64,000 bases of DNA from Sphingomonas sp. Leaf34 (GCF_001421805.1 NZ_LMLC01000005.1:124001-188000); one strand, 5' to 3'; shown: positions 17,438 to 27,126, numbered from the stretch's first letter. The notes: generated from the letters alone by a model not told the origin. A program made the numbers and translations.

Positions 17438-17983
17438 TTATTTCGGCGCGAGTACCATCAGCATCTGACGGCCTTCCATGCGCGGATATGCCTCGATCTT
17501 GGCGATCTCCGCGACGTCGTCCTGGACGCGCTTCAACAGGTTCATGCCGAGCTGGCCATGGCTGAGCTCACGGCCGCGGAAGCGCAGCGTGATCTTGACC
17601 TTGTCGCCCTCGCCGATGAAGTCGTTCACCTTCTTCATCTTCGTGTCGTAGTCATGGTCGTCGATGTTCGGACGCATCTTGATCTCCTTGATCTCCTGCG
17701 TCTTCTGCGACTTGCGTGCGAGGTTCGCCTTCTTCTGCGCCTCGTACTTGAACTTGCCGACATCGAGGAACTTGGCGACGGGCGGATCGGCGTTAGGCGA
17801 CACCTCGACCAGGTCGAGGCCATGCTCGGCTGCCTGCTCGATCGCTTCGCGCGTGTACATCACGCCCAGATTCTCGCCCTCGTGATCGATCACGCGGACC
17901 TTCTGGCTCTGGATGAATTCGTTGAATCGCGGGCCGTTCATTGCGGGCGTCTGCATCGGCCGGCGCATCGTGGGAGGACGTAT
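17438..17983 (-). CDS. infC: Translation initiation factor IF-3, probable AUA start
   Basis: IF-3 of 181 residues. It binds the 30S subunit, blocks premature 50S joining and proofreads the start codon. The N-domain ([22 protein letters not shown]) and C-domain ([40 protein letters not shown]) are complete. AGGAG (17992-17996) stands eight bases before ATA (17981-17983). The first ATG (17966-17968) is 23 bases from that site, too far. An AUA start would suit IF-3, whose gene classically uses a rare start (AUU in E. coli) for autoregulation. The start is inferred; the gene is certain. Confidence 0.93.
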   Translation of the reverse strand: MRPPTMRRPMQTPAMNGPRFNEFIQSQKVRVIDHEGENLGVMYTREAIEQAAEHGLDLVEVSPNADPPVAKFLDVGKFKYEAQKKANLARKSQKTQEIKEIKMRPNIDDHDYDTKMKKVNDFIGEGDKVKITLRFRGRELSHGQLGMNLLKRVQDDVAEIAKIEAYPRMEGRQMLMVLAPK

Positions 17984-18017
17984 GGGGGTTGCTCCTGTTG
18001 TTTCTGACAAAGTATTT

Positions 18018-18061
18018 GGGCCGGCATATAGCGCAAATTCGCACTCGCGAATAGCCGGCCC
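18018..18061 (-). terminator. Hairpin between thrS and infC
   Basis: GGGCCGGC (18054-18061 read on minus) pairs with GCCGGCCC (18018-18025), with a 28-base internal loop, directly after the thrS stop, then AAATACTTTG. It may partly terminate thrS transcripts or be an mRNA-processing structure upstream of the regulated infC start. Confidence 0.45.
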
Positions 18062-18070
18062 GTTACGGAC

Positions 18071-20062
18071 TCACATATCGGGAGCGCGAGCCTCCACCGC
18101 AACCCGTGCCGCTGCATCGTCGAGACTCATCATCTCCTGCCCCTGGCTGCCGAGCCGACGGATCGCCACCGTGCCTTCGTCCGCCTCGCGCTTGCCCACC
18201 ACGAACAGCAGCGGCACCTTGGCCAGCGAATGCTCGCGCACCTTGTAGTTGATCTTCTCGTTGCGCAGATCGGTCTCGACGCGGAGCCCGGCCTTGCGCA
18301 AGGTCGCAGCGACCTGATGCGCATAGTCGTCGGCATCGGACACGATCGTCGCGACCACCACCTGCACCGGTGCCAGCCACAGCGGGAAGCGCCCGGCATG
18401 ATGCTCGATCAATATGCCGATGAACCGCTCGAACGTGCCCAGGATCGCGCGGTGGAGCATCACCGGCCGGTGCCGCTCGCCGTCCGCACCCACGTACGAC
18501 GCGTCGAGTCGCTCGGGCAGCACGCGGTCCGACTGGATCGTGCCGACCTGCCACGTCCGCCCGATCGCATCGGTCAGGTGGAATTCGAGCTTGGGTGCAT
18601 AGAAGGCGCCCTCACCCGGCAGTTCCTCGAAGTTCGCCTTGATCGTGTCGCTCAGGCCTGACTGCATCACCGCCTCGCGCAGCTCCGCTTCGGCCTTGTC
18701 CCACATCGCATCCTCGCCGAACCGCTTTTCGGGGCGCAGCGCGAGCTTCACCGCATACTCCTCGAAGCCCAGATCCTTGTAGACGCTGTCGAGCAGCTCG
18801 CAGAATTTCCGGACTTCCTCGACCAGCTGGTCCTCGCGGACGAAGATATGCGCGTCGTCCTGCGTGAACTGGCGGACGCGCATGATGCCGTGCAGCGCGC
18901 CATGCGGCTCGTTGCGGTGGCAGCAGCCGAACTCCGCCATCCGGATCGGCAGGTCGCGATACGACTTGATCCCCTGCTTGAAGATCAGGACGTGCGCCGG
19001 GCAGTTCATCGGTTTCAGCGCCATCAGGTCACCCTCGCCCGACAGGACCGCGCCCTCGTCCTCAACGTTCGGGATCTCGTCGGGCACCACGAACATGTTC
19101 TCGCGGTACTTGCCCCAGTGGCCGGACTGCTCCCACTGCTTGGCGTCCATCAGCTGCGGGGTCTTCACCTCGGCATAGTCGGCCGCATCGAGGCGGCGGC
19201 GCATATACGCCTCCATCTGGCGCCAGAGCACGAAGCCCTTGGGATGCCAGAACACCGACCCCTGCGCCTCGGACTGGAGATGGAACAGGTCCATTTCCGC
19301 GCCGATTTTCCGATGATCGCGCTTGGCGGCTTCCTCGAGCCGGAAGAGATGCTGGTCGAGCTGCTTCTTGTTGAGCCAGCCGGTGCCGTAGATCCGGCTG
19401 AGCATCGCGTTCTTCTGATCGCCGCGCCAGTAAGCCCCCGACACGCGCGTCAGCTTGAACGCGGCAGGGTCGAGCTTGCCCGTCGAGACCATGTGCGGCC
19501 CCCGGCACATGTCGAGCCACTCGCCCTGGCGATAGATCGTCAGCTCCTCGCCCTCGGGAAGCTCGGCGGCCCATTCGGCCTTGAACGTCTCGCCCTGCGC
19601 GGTCCAGCGGTCGATCAGCTGCTGGCGGCTCCACACCTCGCGCAGGAACGGCTCGTTGCGGGCGATGATCGCCCGCATCTCCGCCTCGATCGCTGGCAGG
19701 TCCTCGTCGGTGAACGGCCGGTCCTTCGGCGCGAAGTCGTAATAGAAGCCGTCATCGGTCGCCGGCCCGAAGGTGATCTGCGTACCGGGGAACAGGTGCT
19801 GGACGGCTTCGGCCATTACGTGCGCGAGATCGTGCCGGACGAGTTCGAGCGCCTCCGCCTCGTCGCGTGCAGTGACGAGCGCGAGCTGCGTATCACCCTC
19901 GAACGGCCGGCTGAGATCGCGGACCTGCCCGTCGATCCGCGCGGCGAGCGCGGCCTTGGCGAGCCCCGGCCCGATCGCTGCGGCGACGTCTGCGGGGGTA
20001 GTCCCGGGCGCAACCTCGCGGACGGAACCGTCGGGAAGCGTGATTCGGAACATTGCAGACAT
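18071..20062 (-). CDS. thrS: Threonine-tRNA ligase
   Basis: 663-residue class II synthetase. It has an N-terminal TGS domain ([27 protein letters not shown]), the alanyl/threonyl editing domain ([30 protein letters not shown]), and the catalytic core with zinc-ligand [18 protein letters not shown] and [17 protein letters not shown]. The C-terminal anticodon-binding domain follows ([19 protein letters not shown]). infC follows 87 bases downstream, the classical thrS-infC order. No T-box or other specific leader was recognised. Confidence 0.97.
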   Translation of the reverse strand: MSAMFRITLPDGSVREVAPGTTPADVAAAIGPGLAKAALAARIDGQVRDLSRPFEGDTQLALVTARDEAEALELVRHDLAHVMAEAVQHLFPGTQITFGPATDDGFYYDFAPKDRPFTDEDLPAIEAEMRAIIARNEPFLREVWSRQQLIDRWTAQGETFKAEWAAELPEGEELTIYRQGEWLDMCRGPHMVSTGKLDPAAFKLTRVSGAYWRGDQKNAMLSRIYGTGWLNKKQLDQHLFRLEEAAKRDHRKIGAEMDLFHLQSEAQGSVFWHPKGFVLWRQMEAYMRRRLDAADYAEVKTPQLMDAKQWEQSGHWGKYRENMFVVPDEIPNVEDEGAVLSGEGDLMALKPMNCPAHVLIFKQGIKSYRDLPIRMAEFGCCHRNEPHGALHGIMRVRQFTQDDAHIFVREDQLVEEVRKFCELLDSVYKDLGFEEYAVKLALRPEKRFGEDAMWDKAEAELREAVMQSGLSDTIKANFEELPGEGAFYAPKLEFHLTDAIGRTWQVGTIQSDRVLPERLDASYVGADGERHRPVMLHRAILGTFERFIGILIEHHAGRFPLWLAPVQVVVATIVSDADDYAHQVAATLRKAGLRVETDLRNEKINYKVREHSLAKVPLLFVVGKREADEGTVAIRRLGSQGQEMMSLDDAAARVAVEARAPDM

Positions 20063-20197
20063 GGGAGACTTTCTCTCGGGATTGGTGCGTACGAGCGCGC
20101 ATCGCGCCGTGCGTATATAAGGCGATCCGCGAAGAGGGCTACTCTAGACGGACATGACGGACCGGTGCAGCATGGCGGCAACGTTTGGGAGACAGGA

Positions 20198-20749
20198 ATG
20201 CTGGGTGCTTTGCTGATGTTGTCCGCCGCCGCTGCGCCTGCACCACGATGCGCGCCAACCCGACTTGCGGCGTGTCGCGATACGAACCAGCTGATCATGG
20301 CGCCGGCGTTCACCGCCGCGGTCCGGCGGTTCATCGGCACGCGCAAGGCGTCGTACCTGTACGCGAATGGCGACGTCGCGGATCAGCAGATCGAGGTCTT
20401 GCACGGACCACCCGACGAACCGACGCGGATCGGAAGTCTCTATCGCTTCACCGCGTGTCGCGCGCATAGCTGCCCGGAAAAGGGCGCGGCGGTGCTCGAT
20501 CCCGCCGGGAAAATCGTGGCGCTGGCGATCCTCTATTCGCCATGCGCGACGGCGGACGCGCGCGACTGCAACCGACGCAACGATCTGGTCGTGTTCATGC
20601 GCGAGCGGGATCGGCAGCAGCGGATCGAGGTGGTCGCGAATCTGCGCGCCTGGGCGGTGGATCAGGTGGCGGCGAGCTATACCTTGCCGGGGCAGCCCAA
20701 GGTGCGGTTTGGCGGGATGCAGCTGATCGATCCGACGGCGGTGCGATAA
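20198..20749 (+). CDS. Small secreted protein of unknown function
   Basis: 183 residues with a short signal peptide (MLGALLMLSAAAAPAP). The mature part has several cysteines (RCAPT, ACRDTN, FTACRAHSCPEKG, SPCATADARDCNRR), suggesting disulfides in the periplasm. No family was recognised. The start is ATG 20198-20200, with GGGAG six bases upstream. It is divergent from thrS and followed by a family A repeat. Confidence 0.6.
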   Translation: MLGALLMLSAAAAPAPRCAPTRLAACRDTNQLIMAPAFTAAVRRFIGTRKASYLYANGDVADQQIEVLHGPPDEPTRIGSLYRFTACRAHSCPEKGAAVLDPAGKIVALAILYSPCATADARDCNRRNDLVVFMRERDRQQRIEVVANLRAWAVDQVAASYTLPGQPKVRFGGMQLIDPTAVR

Positions 20750-20771
20750 AGCGCATCTTCAGGAAGAGATA

Positions 20772-20876
20772 CCTCCCCGGCGGAGGCCGGGGTCCAATTG
20801 GGAAACGGTGCTAACGGCGGATCACGCTTCATTACGCCGACCTTTCCACTTGGGCCCCGGCCTCCGCCGGGGAGGT
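20772..20876. repeat. Dispersed palindromic element, family A copy 2
   Basis: 105 bp. Outer arms CCTCCCCGGCGGAGGCCGGGG and its inverted counterpart enclose the asymmetric core with GTCCAATTGGG, GGTGCTAACGG and ATTACGCCGACCTTTCCA. It lies between convergent gene ends. Confidence 0.85.
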
Positions 20877-20908
20877 GCTGGTTCTTATCGCGCGCGCCGT
20901 TCTACCGC

Positions 20909-21724
20909 TCAGACCACACCGAACGGCACCACCCGGTTCGCCTGCGTGTGCCCGATCTCCGCGCGCCCGAGATACGGTACGCCCATGTCGCGCGACCAGC
21001 GGATCATCATATAGTCGAGCGTCTCGCCCCAGGGCGGATCATTCTCCTGCACCGCCGTCACCGCCCCCAGCCGCAGCCCCGCAATGCCCTTCAACTGCGT
21101 GGCGTTGGCGACTTTGAACAGCATGCGGTCGATCGCGTACATCGGCTCGGACACCTCCTCGACGATCAGCACGTGATCGGTGAGGTCGGGCAGCCACGGC
21201 GTCCCGATCAGCGAGGTCAGGATGCTCAGGTTGAACGCCGCCGACGGCCGCCCCTCCAGCCCCGGCTCCAATCCTGCCCGATCGCCGTGCACCATCCAGC
21301 CAAGCGACCGCGCGACCGTCGCTTCACCATCGTGGCGGTTGATGTCGCTGACCATCGGCCCGTGCACCGGCCGCCCGATCCTGCGCGCATAAAGCGCCCC
21401 GAGCAGGAACCCAACGTCGGAATAGCCGAGATACGTCTTGTGCCGCGCCGCGCGGCCGAGTTCGGGCATCACCATCGCGAGGATGCGGTTCGCGCCATAG
21501 CCGCCGCGCAGGAACCAGAGCGCGTCGAACGCCGGGTCGTTGGCGTATTCGAGAAATGCGGCGGCACGGCGAAAGTCGGAGCCCGCGAAATGGCCGTCGG
21601 TCTCCAGGCATTGCGGATGGAAGACGAGCTCGACCTCCGGGAAGGCGGTCGCCGCATACGCGGTGATCTTGGCAATCGCCGCGGGATTGGTCCGGCTCGA
21701 CGCGGCGAGGACACCGATGCGCAT
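20909..21724 (-). CDS. Murein LD-carboxypeptidase, peptidase family S66
   Basis: 271-residue LdcA-like serine peptidase that trims D-Ala from murein tetrapeptides during cell-wall recycling. The catalytic triad can be placed: Ser102 in YLGYSDVGF, Glu190 in LIVEEVSEP and His259 in [16 protein letters not shown] (71-80) is the family oxyanion region. No signal peptide is seen, so it acts in the cytoplasm. The start is ATG 21722-21724. It is divergent, with only 52 bases to the Mur-ligase start, which supports a joint recycling role. Confidence 0.87.
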   Translation of the reverse strand: MRIGVLAASSRTNPAAIAKITAYAATAFPEVELVFHPQCLETDGHFAGSDFRRAAAFLEYANDPAFDALWFLRGGYGANRILAMVMPELGRAARHKTYLGYSDVGFLLGALYARRIGRPVHGPMVSDINRHDGEATVARSLGWMVHGDRAGLEPGLEGRPSAAFNLSILTSLIGTPWLPDLTDHVLIVEEVSEPMYAIDRMLFKVANATQLKGIAGLRLGAVTAVQENDPPWGETLDYMMIRWSRDMGVPYLGRAEIGHTQANRVVPFGVV

Positions 21725-21776
21725 TGTTCGTGTTCCCGACCTTGCCCCGTTACCGAACCGCCCATATCGCGGGCCG

Positions 21777-23174
21777 ATGGATATCAGCAAATCTTGTTTC
21801 TTCGTCGGCATCGGTGGCTCGGGCATGATGCCGCTCGCGATGATCCTCGCGGGCCGCGGCGCGACCGTCGCGGGATCGGACCGCAACCTCGACCAGGGGC
21901 GCGTCCCCGCCAAGTTCGACGACCTTGCCGCCAAGGGCGTCGCGCTGTTCCCGCAGGACGGCAGCGGGATCGCCTCGGCGGACCAGTTGGTGATCGCCTC
22001 CGCCGCGATCGAGGCGAGCGTGCCCGACATGATCGCCGCCGACGCTCTGGGCTGCGAGCGCGCGACGCGGGCGTCGATGCTTGCGTCGCTGTTCAACGAC
22101 AGCCGGCTGCCGATCGGGGTCGCGGGGACGAGCGGCAAGTCGACCGTGACCGGGATGATCGGCTGGATCCTGCATGCCGTCGGGCGCGATCCGACGGTGA
22201 TGAACGGCGCGGTGATGAAGAACTTCGCGACCCCCGACGCACCGTTCGCGAGCGCGCTGGTCGGCGCGGGCGAGGTGTTCGTGAGCGAAGTCGACGAAAG
22301 CGACGGATCGATCGCGGGCTATGCGCCGAAGATCGCGGTGCTCAACAATGTCAGCCTCGATCACAAGTCGCTCGACGAACTCCGCCTGCTGTTCGGCAAC
22401 TTCATCGCCGTGGCCGAGACGGCGGTGGTCAATGCGAACGATCCCGACGCCGCGGCACTCGCCGCGCGGCTGCCGCGCGGTCAGGTGACGACGTTTGCGA
22501 TCGATGCGTCCGCCGATCTGCGGGCGGAAAACCTGAAGCCCGAGCCGTTCGCGATCCGCTTCGATCTCGTGTCGCGCGGCGTGCGGACGCCCGTCAGGCT
22601 GGCCGTTCCGGGCCGGCACAACGTGTCGAACGCGCTGGCCGCGATCGGCGCGGCGATGGCGGCGGACGTGTCGCTGGGCGACGCGGTCAAGGCGATCGCG
22701 GGGTTCACGGGCCTGCGTCGTCGCTTCGATCGCGTCGGAGATGCGGCCGGCGTCGCGGTGATCGACGATTTCGGGCACAACCCGGACAAGATCGCCGCCA
22801 CGCTCGACACGCTTCACGCGTTTCCCGGGCGACTGCTCCTGCTGTTCCAGCCGCATGGTTATGGCCCGCTGAAGGTGATGGGTCGCGAACTCGTCGCGAC
22901 GTTCGTCGACCGGATGGCGGAGGAGGACGTGCTGGTCCTCCCCGACCCGGCCTATTACGGTGGCACCGTCGATCGCGCGGTCACCAGTGCGGATATCGTC
23001 GGGCAGATCGTCGCGGGCGGTCGCGACGCGCGGCACATCGCCGACCGCGCCGAGGCCGCCGCCGCGCTGGTCGCCGAAGCCCGCCCCGGCGACCGGATCG
23101 TCGTGATGGGCGCGCGCGACGACACGCTGAGCGTCTTGGCGGCGGGGATGGTCGACGCCCTGGCCGCGCGCTGA
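21777..23174 (+). CDS. Mur ligase family protein (Mpl/MurC-like)
   Basis: 465-residue ligase. The N-terminal Rossmann domain has [14 protein letters not shown] (8-21). The ATP-binding P-loop is [13 protein letters not shown] (K121). The central domain has [32 protein letters not shown] and the C-terminal domain [19 protein letters not shown]. It resembles MurC and Mpl. Because it sits next to an LD-carboxypeptidase rather than in the division cluster, I infer recycling: joining a murein peptide to UDP-MurNAc, as Mpl does. A MurC-like activity on alanine cannot be excluded. Confidence 0.8.
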   Translation: MDISKSCFFVGIGGSGMMPLAMILAGRGATVAGSDRNLDQGRVPAKFDDLAAKGVALFPQDGSGIASADQLVIASAAIEASVPDMIAADALGCERATRASMLASLFNDSRLPIGVAGTSGKSTVTGMIGWILHAVGRDPTVMNGAVMKNFATPDAPFASALVGAGEVFVSEVDESDGSIAGYAPKIAVLNNVSLDHKSLDELRLLFGNFIAVAETAVVNANDPDAAALAARLPRGQVTTFAIDASADLRAENLKPEPFAIRFDLVSRGVRTPVRLAVPGRHNVSNALAAIGAAMAADVSLGDAVKAIAGFTGLRRRFDRVGDAAGVAVIDDFGHNPDKIAATLDTLHAFPGRLLLLFQPHGYGPLKVMGRELVATFVDRMAEEDVLVLPDPAYYGGTVDRAVTSADIVGQIVAGGRDARHIADRAEAAAALVAEARPGDRIVVMGARDDTLSVLAAGMVDALAAR

Positions 23175-23199
23175 TATAGCGGAGAGCAGGAGACTGCCG

Positions 23200-23454
23200 A
23201 TGTTCCGCCGCCTGTTCCTCGATCACCCCGCCACCGTCGGCGAAAGCTATGCCGAGCATTTCGGCGTCGCCGGACGCTTCGGTATCACGATGATCAAGGG
23301 CGGCCTCGGCGCGCTGGTCCATGCCTTCGTGCCGGCACTGTGCAAGACGCGCGGGAGCGAGACGGTCGCCGAACTGCACCGGCAGATGGTCGAGAAGCGC
23401 GGCGCGGTCGCGGCGGACCAGGTGCAGATGAAGACGGTCGAGTTCATCATCTGA
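23200..23454 (+). CDS. DUF6356 family small protein
   Basis: 84 residues, recognised as the DUF6356 type seen in sphingomonads: MFRRLFLDHPATVGESYAEHFG is the conserved opening. A central hydrophobic stretch (MIKGGLGALVHAFVPALC) suggests membrane association. Function is unknown. The start is ATG 23200 with an AGGAG upstream. It lies 25 bases after the Mur ligase and probably shares its transcript. A perfect palindrome follows. Confidence 0.8.
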   Translation: MFRRLFLDHPATVGESYAEHFGVAGRFGITMIKGGLGALVHAFVPALCKTRGSETVAELHRQMVEKRGAVAADQVQMKTVEFII

Positions 23455-23463
23455 CGATTGCCG

Positions 23464-23481
23464 GGAAGCCCGCGGGCTTCC
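23464..23481. terminator. Palindrome after DUF6356 gene
   Basis: GGAAGCCCGCGGGCTTCC is a perfect 18-base palindrome 9 bases after the stop codon. It is a likely stem for transcription termination or 3' protection, though without a U-tract. Confidence 0.5.
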
Positions 23482-23523
23482 AAAGGTTACGATAAAGTCA
23501 CGCCTGGAACGCTTCTGCGATCG

Positions 23524-23543
23524 TCCCCCGCCAGGGGGAGGAT
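23524..23543. repeat. Half element of family D
   Basis: CCCCCGCCAGGGGGAGGATT matches one arm of the family D element at 53463-53586. The partner arm is missing, so it looks like a decayed or solo copy. Confidence 0.6.
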
Positions 23544-23544
23544 T

Positions 23545-23568
23545 GTGATGACGTGTGTGATGACGTGT
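23545..23568. promoter_or_regulatory. Tandem 12-bp direct repeat upstream of membrane/HTH pair
   Basis: GTGATGACGTGT occurs twice in perfect tandem, followed by AAAGCTTCATTGACT. It lies about 70 bases before the membrane-protein start and could be an operator for the XRE regulator encoded two genes downstream. This is a positional inference; no binding data. Confidence 0.35.
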
Positions 23569-23635
23569 AAAGCTTCATTGACTCTGCGCGGTGACAATGA
23601 CAAGTTTCCTTTACCGATTCGAAAGGACGCTTTCC

Positions 23636-24040
23636 ATGCTCACGAACCCTGCCATTCGCCGGTATAACCGGCGCGTCATCGTGCTCAGTCTCGTCTACGT
23701 AGCGCTGCTGTTCGCCACGATTTATCTATTCCGGCGTGGCGCGCTGCACGGGCCGATCGCCTATGTCGCCGCGCTGCTGCCTGCGCTGCCGCTGATCGGC
23801 ATCTTCCTCGTGCTCGGCCGCTATATCGTCGAGGAAACCGACGAATATCTGCGGATGCTGATGATCCGCCAGTCGCTGGTCGCCAGCGGGTTCATGCTGA
23901 GCGTGATGACCGCATGGGGATTTCTCGAAGGCTTCGGGCTGGTGCCGCACATCGCCGCCTATTACGCGGCGGTATTGTGGTTTGCCGGTCTGTGGGTCGG
24001 CTGGGGCTATAACATCGCCACGATGCGTCGCGGCGCATGA
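23636..24040 (+). CDS. Small integral membrane protein
   Basis: 134 residues with four hydrophobic segments (VIVLSLVYVALLFATIYLF, IAYVAALLPALPLIGIFLVLG, LVASGFMLSVMTAWGFLEGF, IAAYYAAVLWFAGLWVGWG). An EETDEYLRMLMIRQSL loop lies between the second and third. The start is ATG 23636-23638, preceded by AAGGA at eight bases. The stop overlaps the HTH gene (ATGA). Membrane protein plus small XRE regulator is a recurrent gene pair; function unknown. Confidence 0.75.
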   Translation: MLTNPAIRRYNRRVIVLSLVYVALLFATIYLFRRGALHGPIAYVAALLPALPLIGIFLVLGRYIVEETDEYLRMLMIRQSLVASGFMLSVMTAWGFLEGFGLVPHIAAYYAAVLWFAGLWVGWGYNIATMRRGA

Positions 24041-24240
24041 AAAACCGTCTCAAGGTGCTGCGCGCCGAGCGCGACTGGAGCCAGGGCGACCTGGCCGAGC
24101 GGCTCGACGTGTCGCGGCAGAGCGTCAACGCGATCGAGACGGGGCGTTACGATCCGTCGCTGCCGCTGGCGTTCAAGATCGCCGAACTGTTCGGGCTGGC
24201 GATCGAAGACATCTTCACCAGCCCCTCGAAGACGGTCTAA
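24037..24240 (+). CDS. XRE-family helix-turn-helix regulator
   Basis: 67-residue single-domain Cro/CI-type regulator (YozG-like). The helix-turn-helix is WSQGDLAERLDVSRQSVNAIETGRYDPSLPLAFKIA, followed by FGLAIEDIF, typical of this compact group. It is translationally coupled to the membrane protein, so it probably autoregulates the pair. The tandem repeat at 23545-23568 is a candidate site. Confidence 0.87.
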   Translation: MKNRLKVLRAERDWSQGDLAERLDVSRQSVNAIETGRYDPSLPLAFKIAELFGLAIEDIFTSPSKTV

Positions 24241-24249
24241 AGCTGCGGG

Positions 24250-25050
24250 ATGACCGATACGACCACGCCGCCCGCCGCCCCGCACTCTGCCGACACGCCG
24301 TCTGCTGATACGCCGTCTGCTGATACGCCGCCCGCCAGGGAGCGCCCGCGCCTCGCCTATCATCACACGCCGGGCACCGCGCCGACGATCGTGTTCCTGT
24401 CGGGCTACGCGTCCGACATGGCCGGGACCAAGGCGGTGACTCTTGAGGCGTGGGCGAAGTCCGAGGGGCGCGCGTTCCTGCGGTTCGATTATGGCGGGTG
24501 CGGACAGAGCGAAGGCGCGTTCGAGGAGCAGACGCTGGCCGATTGGCGCGACGACGCGCTGGCGATGCTCGACGCGCTGGTCGAGGACAGCGCGGTGATC
24601 GTCGGGTCGTCGATGGGCGGGTGGCTGATGCTGCTCGTGGCGAAGCTGCGCCCCGATCTGGTCAAGGGGCTGGTCGGGATCGCGCCCGCGCCCGACTTTA
24701 CCGACTGGGGCTTCACCACCGACGAGAAGATGGCGTTGCTGACCAACGGGCGGCTCGAGCGCAAGAACCCGTACGGTCCCGAGCCGACCGTCTATACCCG
24801 CGCCTTCTGGTCGTCGGGCGAGGCGAACCGGCTGATGTTCGGCGAGATCGCGATCGACGGCCCGGTCCGGCTGGTCCAGGGGCAGCGCGATCCCGACGTG
24901 CCGTGGCACCGCACCGCGCGGCTGGCCGAGCTGTTGCGTTCAGCCGATGTGCAGACATGGCTGGTCAAGGACGGCGACCACCGCCTGTCGCGCGACAGCG
25001 ACATTTCCCTCATCATCCGGGCGGTCGAGGATGTGATCGCCGCTTTATGA
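24250..25050 (+). CDS. Alpha/beta hydrolase with N-terminal peptide repeat
   Basis: 266-residue cytoplasmic hydrolase resembling ABHD10-type (thio)esterases. The nucleophile elbow is GSSMGG (about 118-123), the oxyanion strand TIVFLSGYASDM, the late acid lies in QGQRDPDVPW, and the catalytic histidine is in DGDHRLS. Residues 13-27 contain three copies of SADTP, encoded by 15-bp tandem units that differ at a few bases, a polymorphism-prone tract. The TPR-protein gene overlaps its stop (ATGA). Confidence 0.83.
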   Translation: MTDTTTPPAAPHSADTPSADTPSADTPPARERPRLAYHHTPGTAPTIVFLSGYASDMAGTKAVTLEAWAKSEGRAFLRFDYGGCGQSEGAFEEQTLADWRDDALAMLDALVEDSAVIVGSSMGGWLMLLVAKLRPDLVKGLVGIAPAPDFTDWGFTTDEKMALLTNGRLERKNPYGPEPTVYTRAFWSSGEANRLMFGEIAIDGPVRLVQGQRDPDVPWHRTARLAELLRSADVQTWLVKDGDHRLSRDSDISLIIRAVEDVIAAL

Positions 25051-25910
25051 TCCTGCCATTGCTGCTTCTGTCGCTGGCGCAGGCTGGCCCCGCGGCCGCC
25101 ACGCCCAAGCCCAACGTGGCGTCAATAAAGCCGAACGCAGCATCGCCCAAGGCGATGGCGGGCCCGCTCGACATCCGGACCGACCGGTTGCAACGCTGCG
25201 TCGCGCTTGCCGAGAGCGATCCGGCGGCGGCGCGCGCCGAGGCGGGACGCTGGCGGATCGCCGGCGGGCGTTTTCTCGCGCGGGGATGCGCCGGGCTGGC
25301 GTTCGCGGCGGAGAAGAGTTGGCCCTCCGCCGCGGGCGAGTTCGAGGAGGCCGCGCGTGCGGCACAACTCGCCAAGGATATACGCGCCGCGACCTACTGG
25401 GCGCAGGCGGGGAATGCATGGCTGGCTGCGGCACAGCCTGCCAAGGCGCGCGCGGCGCTCGATTCGGCGCTGACCGCGGGGACGCTCACCGGTCTGCCGC
25501 TGGGCGAGGCGCAGCTCGACCATGCGCGCGCGCTGGTCGCGACGGGCGATCTCGAATCGGCGCGGACCGATATCGATCTGGCGCTGACCAATGCCGCGGA
25601 CGATCCGCTCGCGTGGCTGTTGTCGGCGACGCTGGCGCGGCGCGAGGGCAATCCCGCGCGTGCCAAGACGGATATCGGCGAGGCGTTGAAGCGCGCGGCG
25701 GACGACGCGTCGGTGCAGCTCGAGGCGGGCAATATCGCGGCGCTGGCAGGCGACGAGGCTGGCGCGCGCGCGGCGTGGGGACAGGCGGCGCGGCTGGCGC
25801 CCGAGACCTCGGTGGGACGGAGCGCGGTGACCGCGCTGCGGCAGTTCGACGCGGGCGGCAGCGCACCGCGTGCCGACCCGCCCAATGCCGGCGTTCCGGT
25901 CGGACGCTGA
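25047..25910 (+). CDS. TPR-repeat exported protein
   Basis: 287 residues with an N-terminal signal (MILPLLLLSLAQAGPAAA), a low-complexity KPNVAS/KPNAAS linker, then tandem helical repeats fitting tetratricopeptide consensus (WAQAGNAWLAAAQPAKARAA, LDHARALVATGDLESARTDI, SATLARREGNPARAKTDIGE, QLEAGNIAALAGDEAGARAA). It likely scaffolds protein contacts in the periplasm. Its start overlaps the hydrolase stop, so the two are cotranslated. Confidence 0.75.
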   Translation: MILPLLLLSLAQAGPAAATPKPNVASIKPNAASPKAMAGPLDIRTDRLQRCVALAESDPAAARAEAGRWRIAGGRFLARGCAGLAFAAEKSWPSAAGEFEEAARAAQLAKDIRAATYWAQAGNAWLAAAQPAKARAALDSALTAGTLTGLPLGEAQLDHARALVATGDLESARTDIDLALTNAADDPLAWLLSATLARREGNPARAKTDIGEALKRAADDASVQLEAGNIAALAGDEAGARAAWGQAARLAPETSVGRSAVTALRQFDAGGSAPRADPPNAGVPVGR

Positions 25911-25976
25911 CGTCGCGCCCTTTCACCACCCCCTCCCAGTGCCTATCTCCCGTTCCGAACAACCCTCGGAGCAAGC

Positions 25977-26393
25977 ATGAAATACCTCCACACGATGATC
26001 CGCGTGACCGATCCGGCCAAGACGATCGCGTTCTTCGAGCTACTCGGGCTGAAGGAGGTCCGCCGGATGGAAAACGAGAAGGGCCGCTTCACGCTGATCT
26101 TCCTGTCGGTCCCCGGCGACGAGGGCGCCGAGGTCGAGCTGACGCACAATTGGGATCCCGAAGAGTATGGCGAGGGTCGCAATTTCGGGCATCTCGCCTA
26201 CCGCGTCGACAATATCTACGACACCTGCCAGCGGCTTCACGATGCCGGCGTGACGATCAATCGGCCGCCGCGCGACGGGCACATGGCCTTCGTGCGGACC
26301 CCCGACAACATCTCGATCGAGCTGTTGCAGGCCGACGGTGCGCTCGATCCGGCCGAGCCCTGGGCGTCGATGCCGAACACTGGCAAGTGGTAA
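25977..26393 (+). CDS. gloA: Lactoylglutathione lyase (glyoxalase I)
   Basis: 138-residue vicinal-oxygen-chelate enzyme that isomerises the methylglyoxal-glutathione adduct to S-lactoylglutathione. Metal ligands are visible: the N-terminal His in LHTMIRV, Glu in EVELTHNWD, His in [11 protein letters not shown] and Glu in ISIELLQ. Its short length fits the Ni-type bacterial group. gloB follows directly, so both detoxification steps are together. Confidence 0.95.
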   Translation: MKYLHTMIRVTDPAKTIAFFELLGLKEVRRMENEKGRFTLIFLSVPGDEGAEVELTHNWDPEEYGEGRNFGHLAYRVDNIYDTCQRLHDAGVTINRPPRDGHMAFVRTPDNISIELLQADGALDPAEPWASMPNTGKW

Positions 26394-26400
26394 GAGGCTG

Positions 26401-27126
26401 ATGCTTGATATCGTCCGCGTCCCCGTCCTTTCCGACAATTATGCCTGGCTGATTCACGACACCGTCTCGGGTGAGACGGTGGTGGTCGATCCGGGCGAGG
26501 CGGGGCCGGTGATCGCCGCCGCCAAGATGCGCGACTGGCGGATCGACCGGGTGTGGACGACGCACTGGCATCCCGATCACACCGGCGGCAACGCCGAGAT
26601 GAAGGCGTATGGCGCGACGATCGTCGGCCCGGCGGCAGAGGCGGACAAGATCCCGACTCTCGACGAGCAGGTCGGCGAAGGCGATGTCGTGCGGATCGGC
26701 GCGCATGCGGCGACCGTGATGACGGTGCCGGGGCATACGCAGGGGCATATCGCGTTCCATTTCGCCGCCGATTCGGCGATCTTCACCGGCGACACGCTGT
26801 TCGCAATGGGGTGTGGCCGGTTGTTCGAGGGCACGCCCGCCGACATGTTCGCGAACATGCAGCGATATGCGATGCTGTCGGACGAGACCGAGGTGTTCTG
26901 CGGGCACGAATATACGCAGAGCAACGGCCGCTATGCGCTGGTCGCCGAGCCGGACAATGCCGATACCGTCGCGCGGATGGCCGAGGTGGACGCGGCGCGC
27001 GCGAAGGGTGAGCCGACCGTGCCGACGACGATGGGGCTGGAGCGCGCGACGAATCCGTTCCTGCGGGCGACGTCGGTCGAGCAGTTGGCGGGCTATCGCG
27101 CGGCGAAGGATGCGTTTCGCGGGTAA
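26401..27126 (+). CDS. gloB: Hydroxyacylglutathione hydrolase (glyoxalase II)
   Basis: 241-residue metallo-beta-lactamase-fold hydrolase that releases D-lactate and glutathione. The metal motif THWHPDHTGG (54-63) gives H55, H57, D59 and H60. VPGHTQGHIAFH, FTGDTLFAMGCGRLFEG and FCGHEYTQSN supply the remaining ligands, and the C-terminal HAGH domain (LERATNPFLR) is present. It starts eight bases after gloA, completing a glyoxalase operon. Confidence 0.95.
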   Translation: MLDIVRVPVLSDNYAWLIHDTVSGETVVVDPGEAGPVIAAAKMRDWRIDRVWTTHWHPDHTGGNAEMKAYGATIVGPAAEADKIPTLDEQVGEGDVVRIGAHAATVMTVPGHTQGHIAFHFAADSAIFTGDTLFAMGCGRLFEGTPADMFANMQRYAMLSDETEVFCGHEYTQSNGRYALVAEPDNADTVARMAEVDAARAKGEPTVPTTMGLERATNPFLRATSVEQLAGYRAAKDAFRG

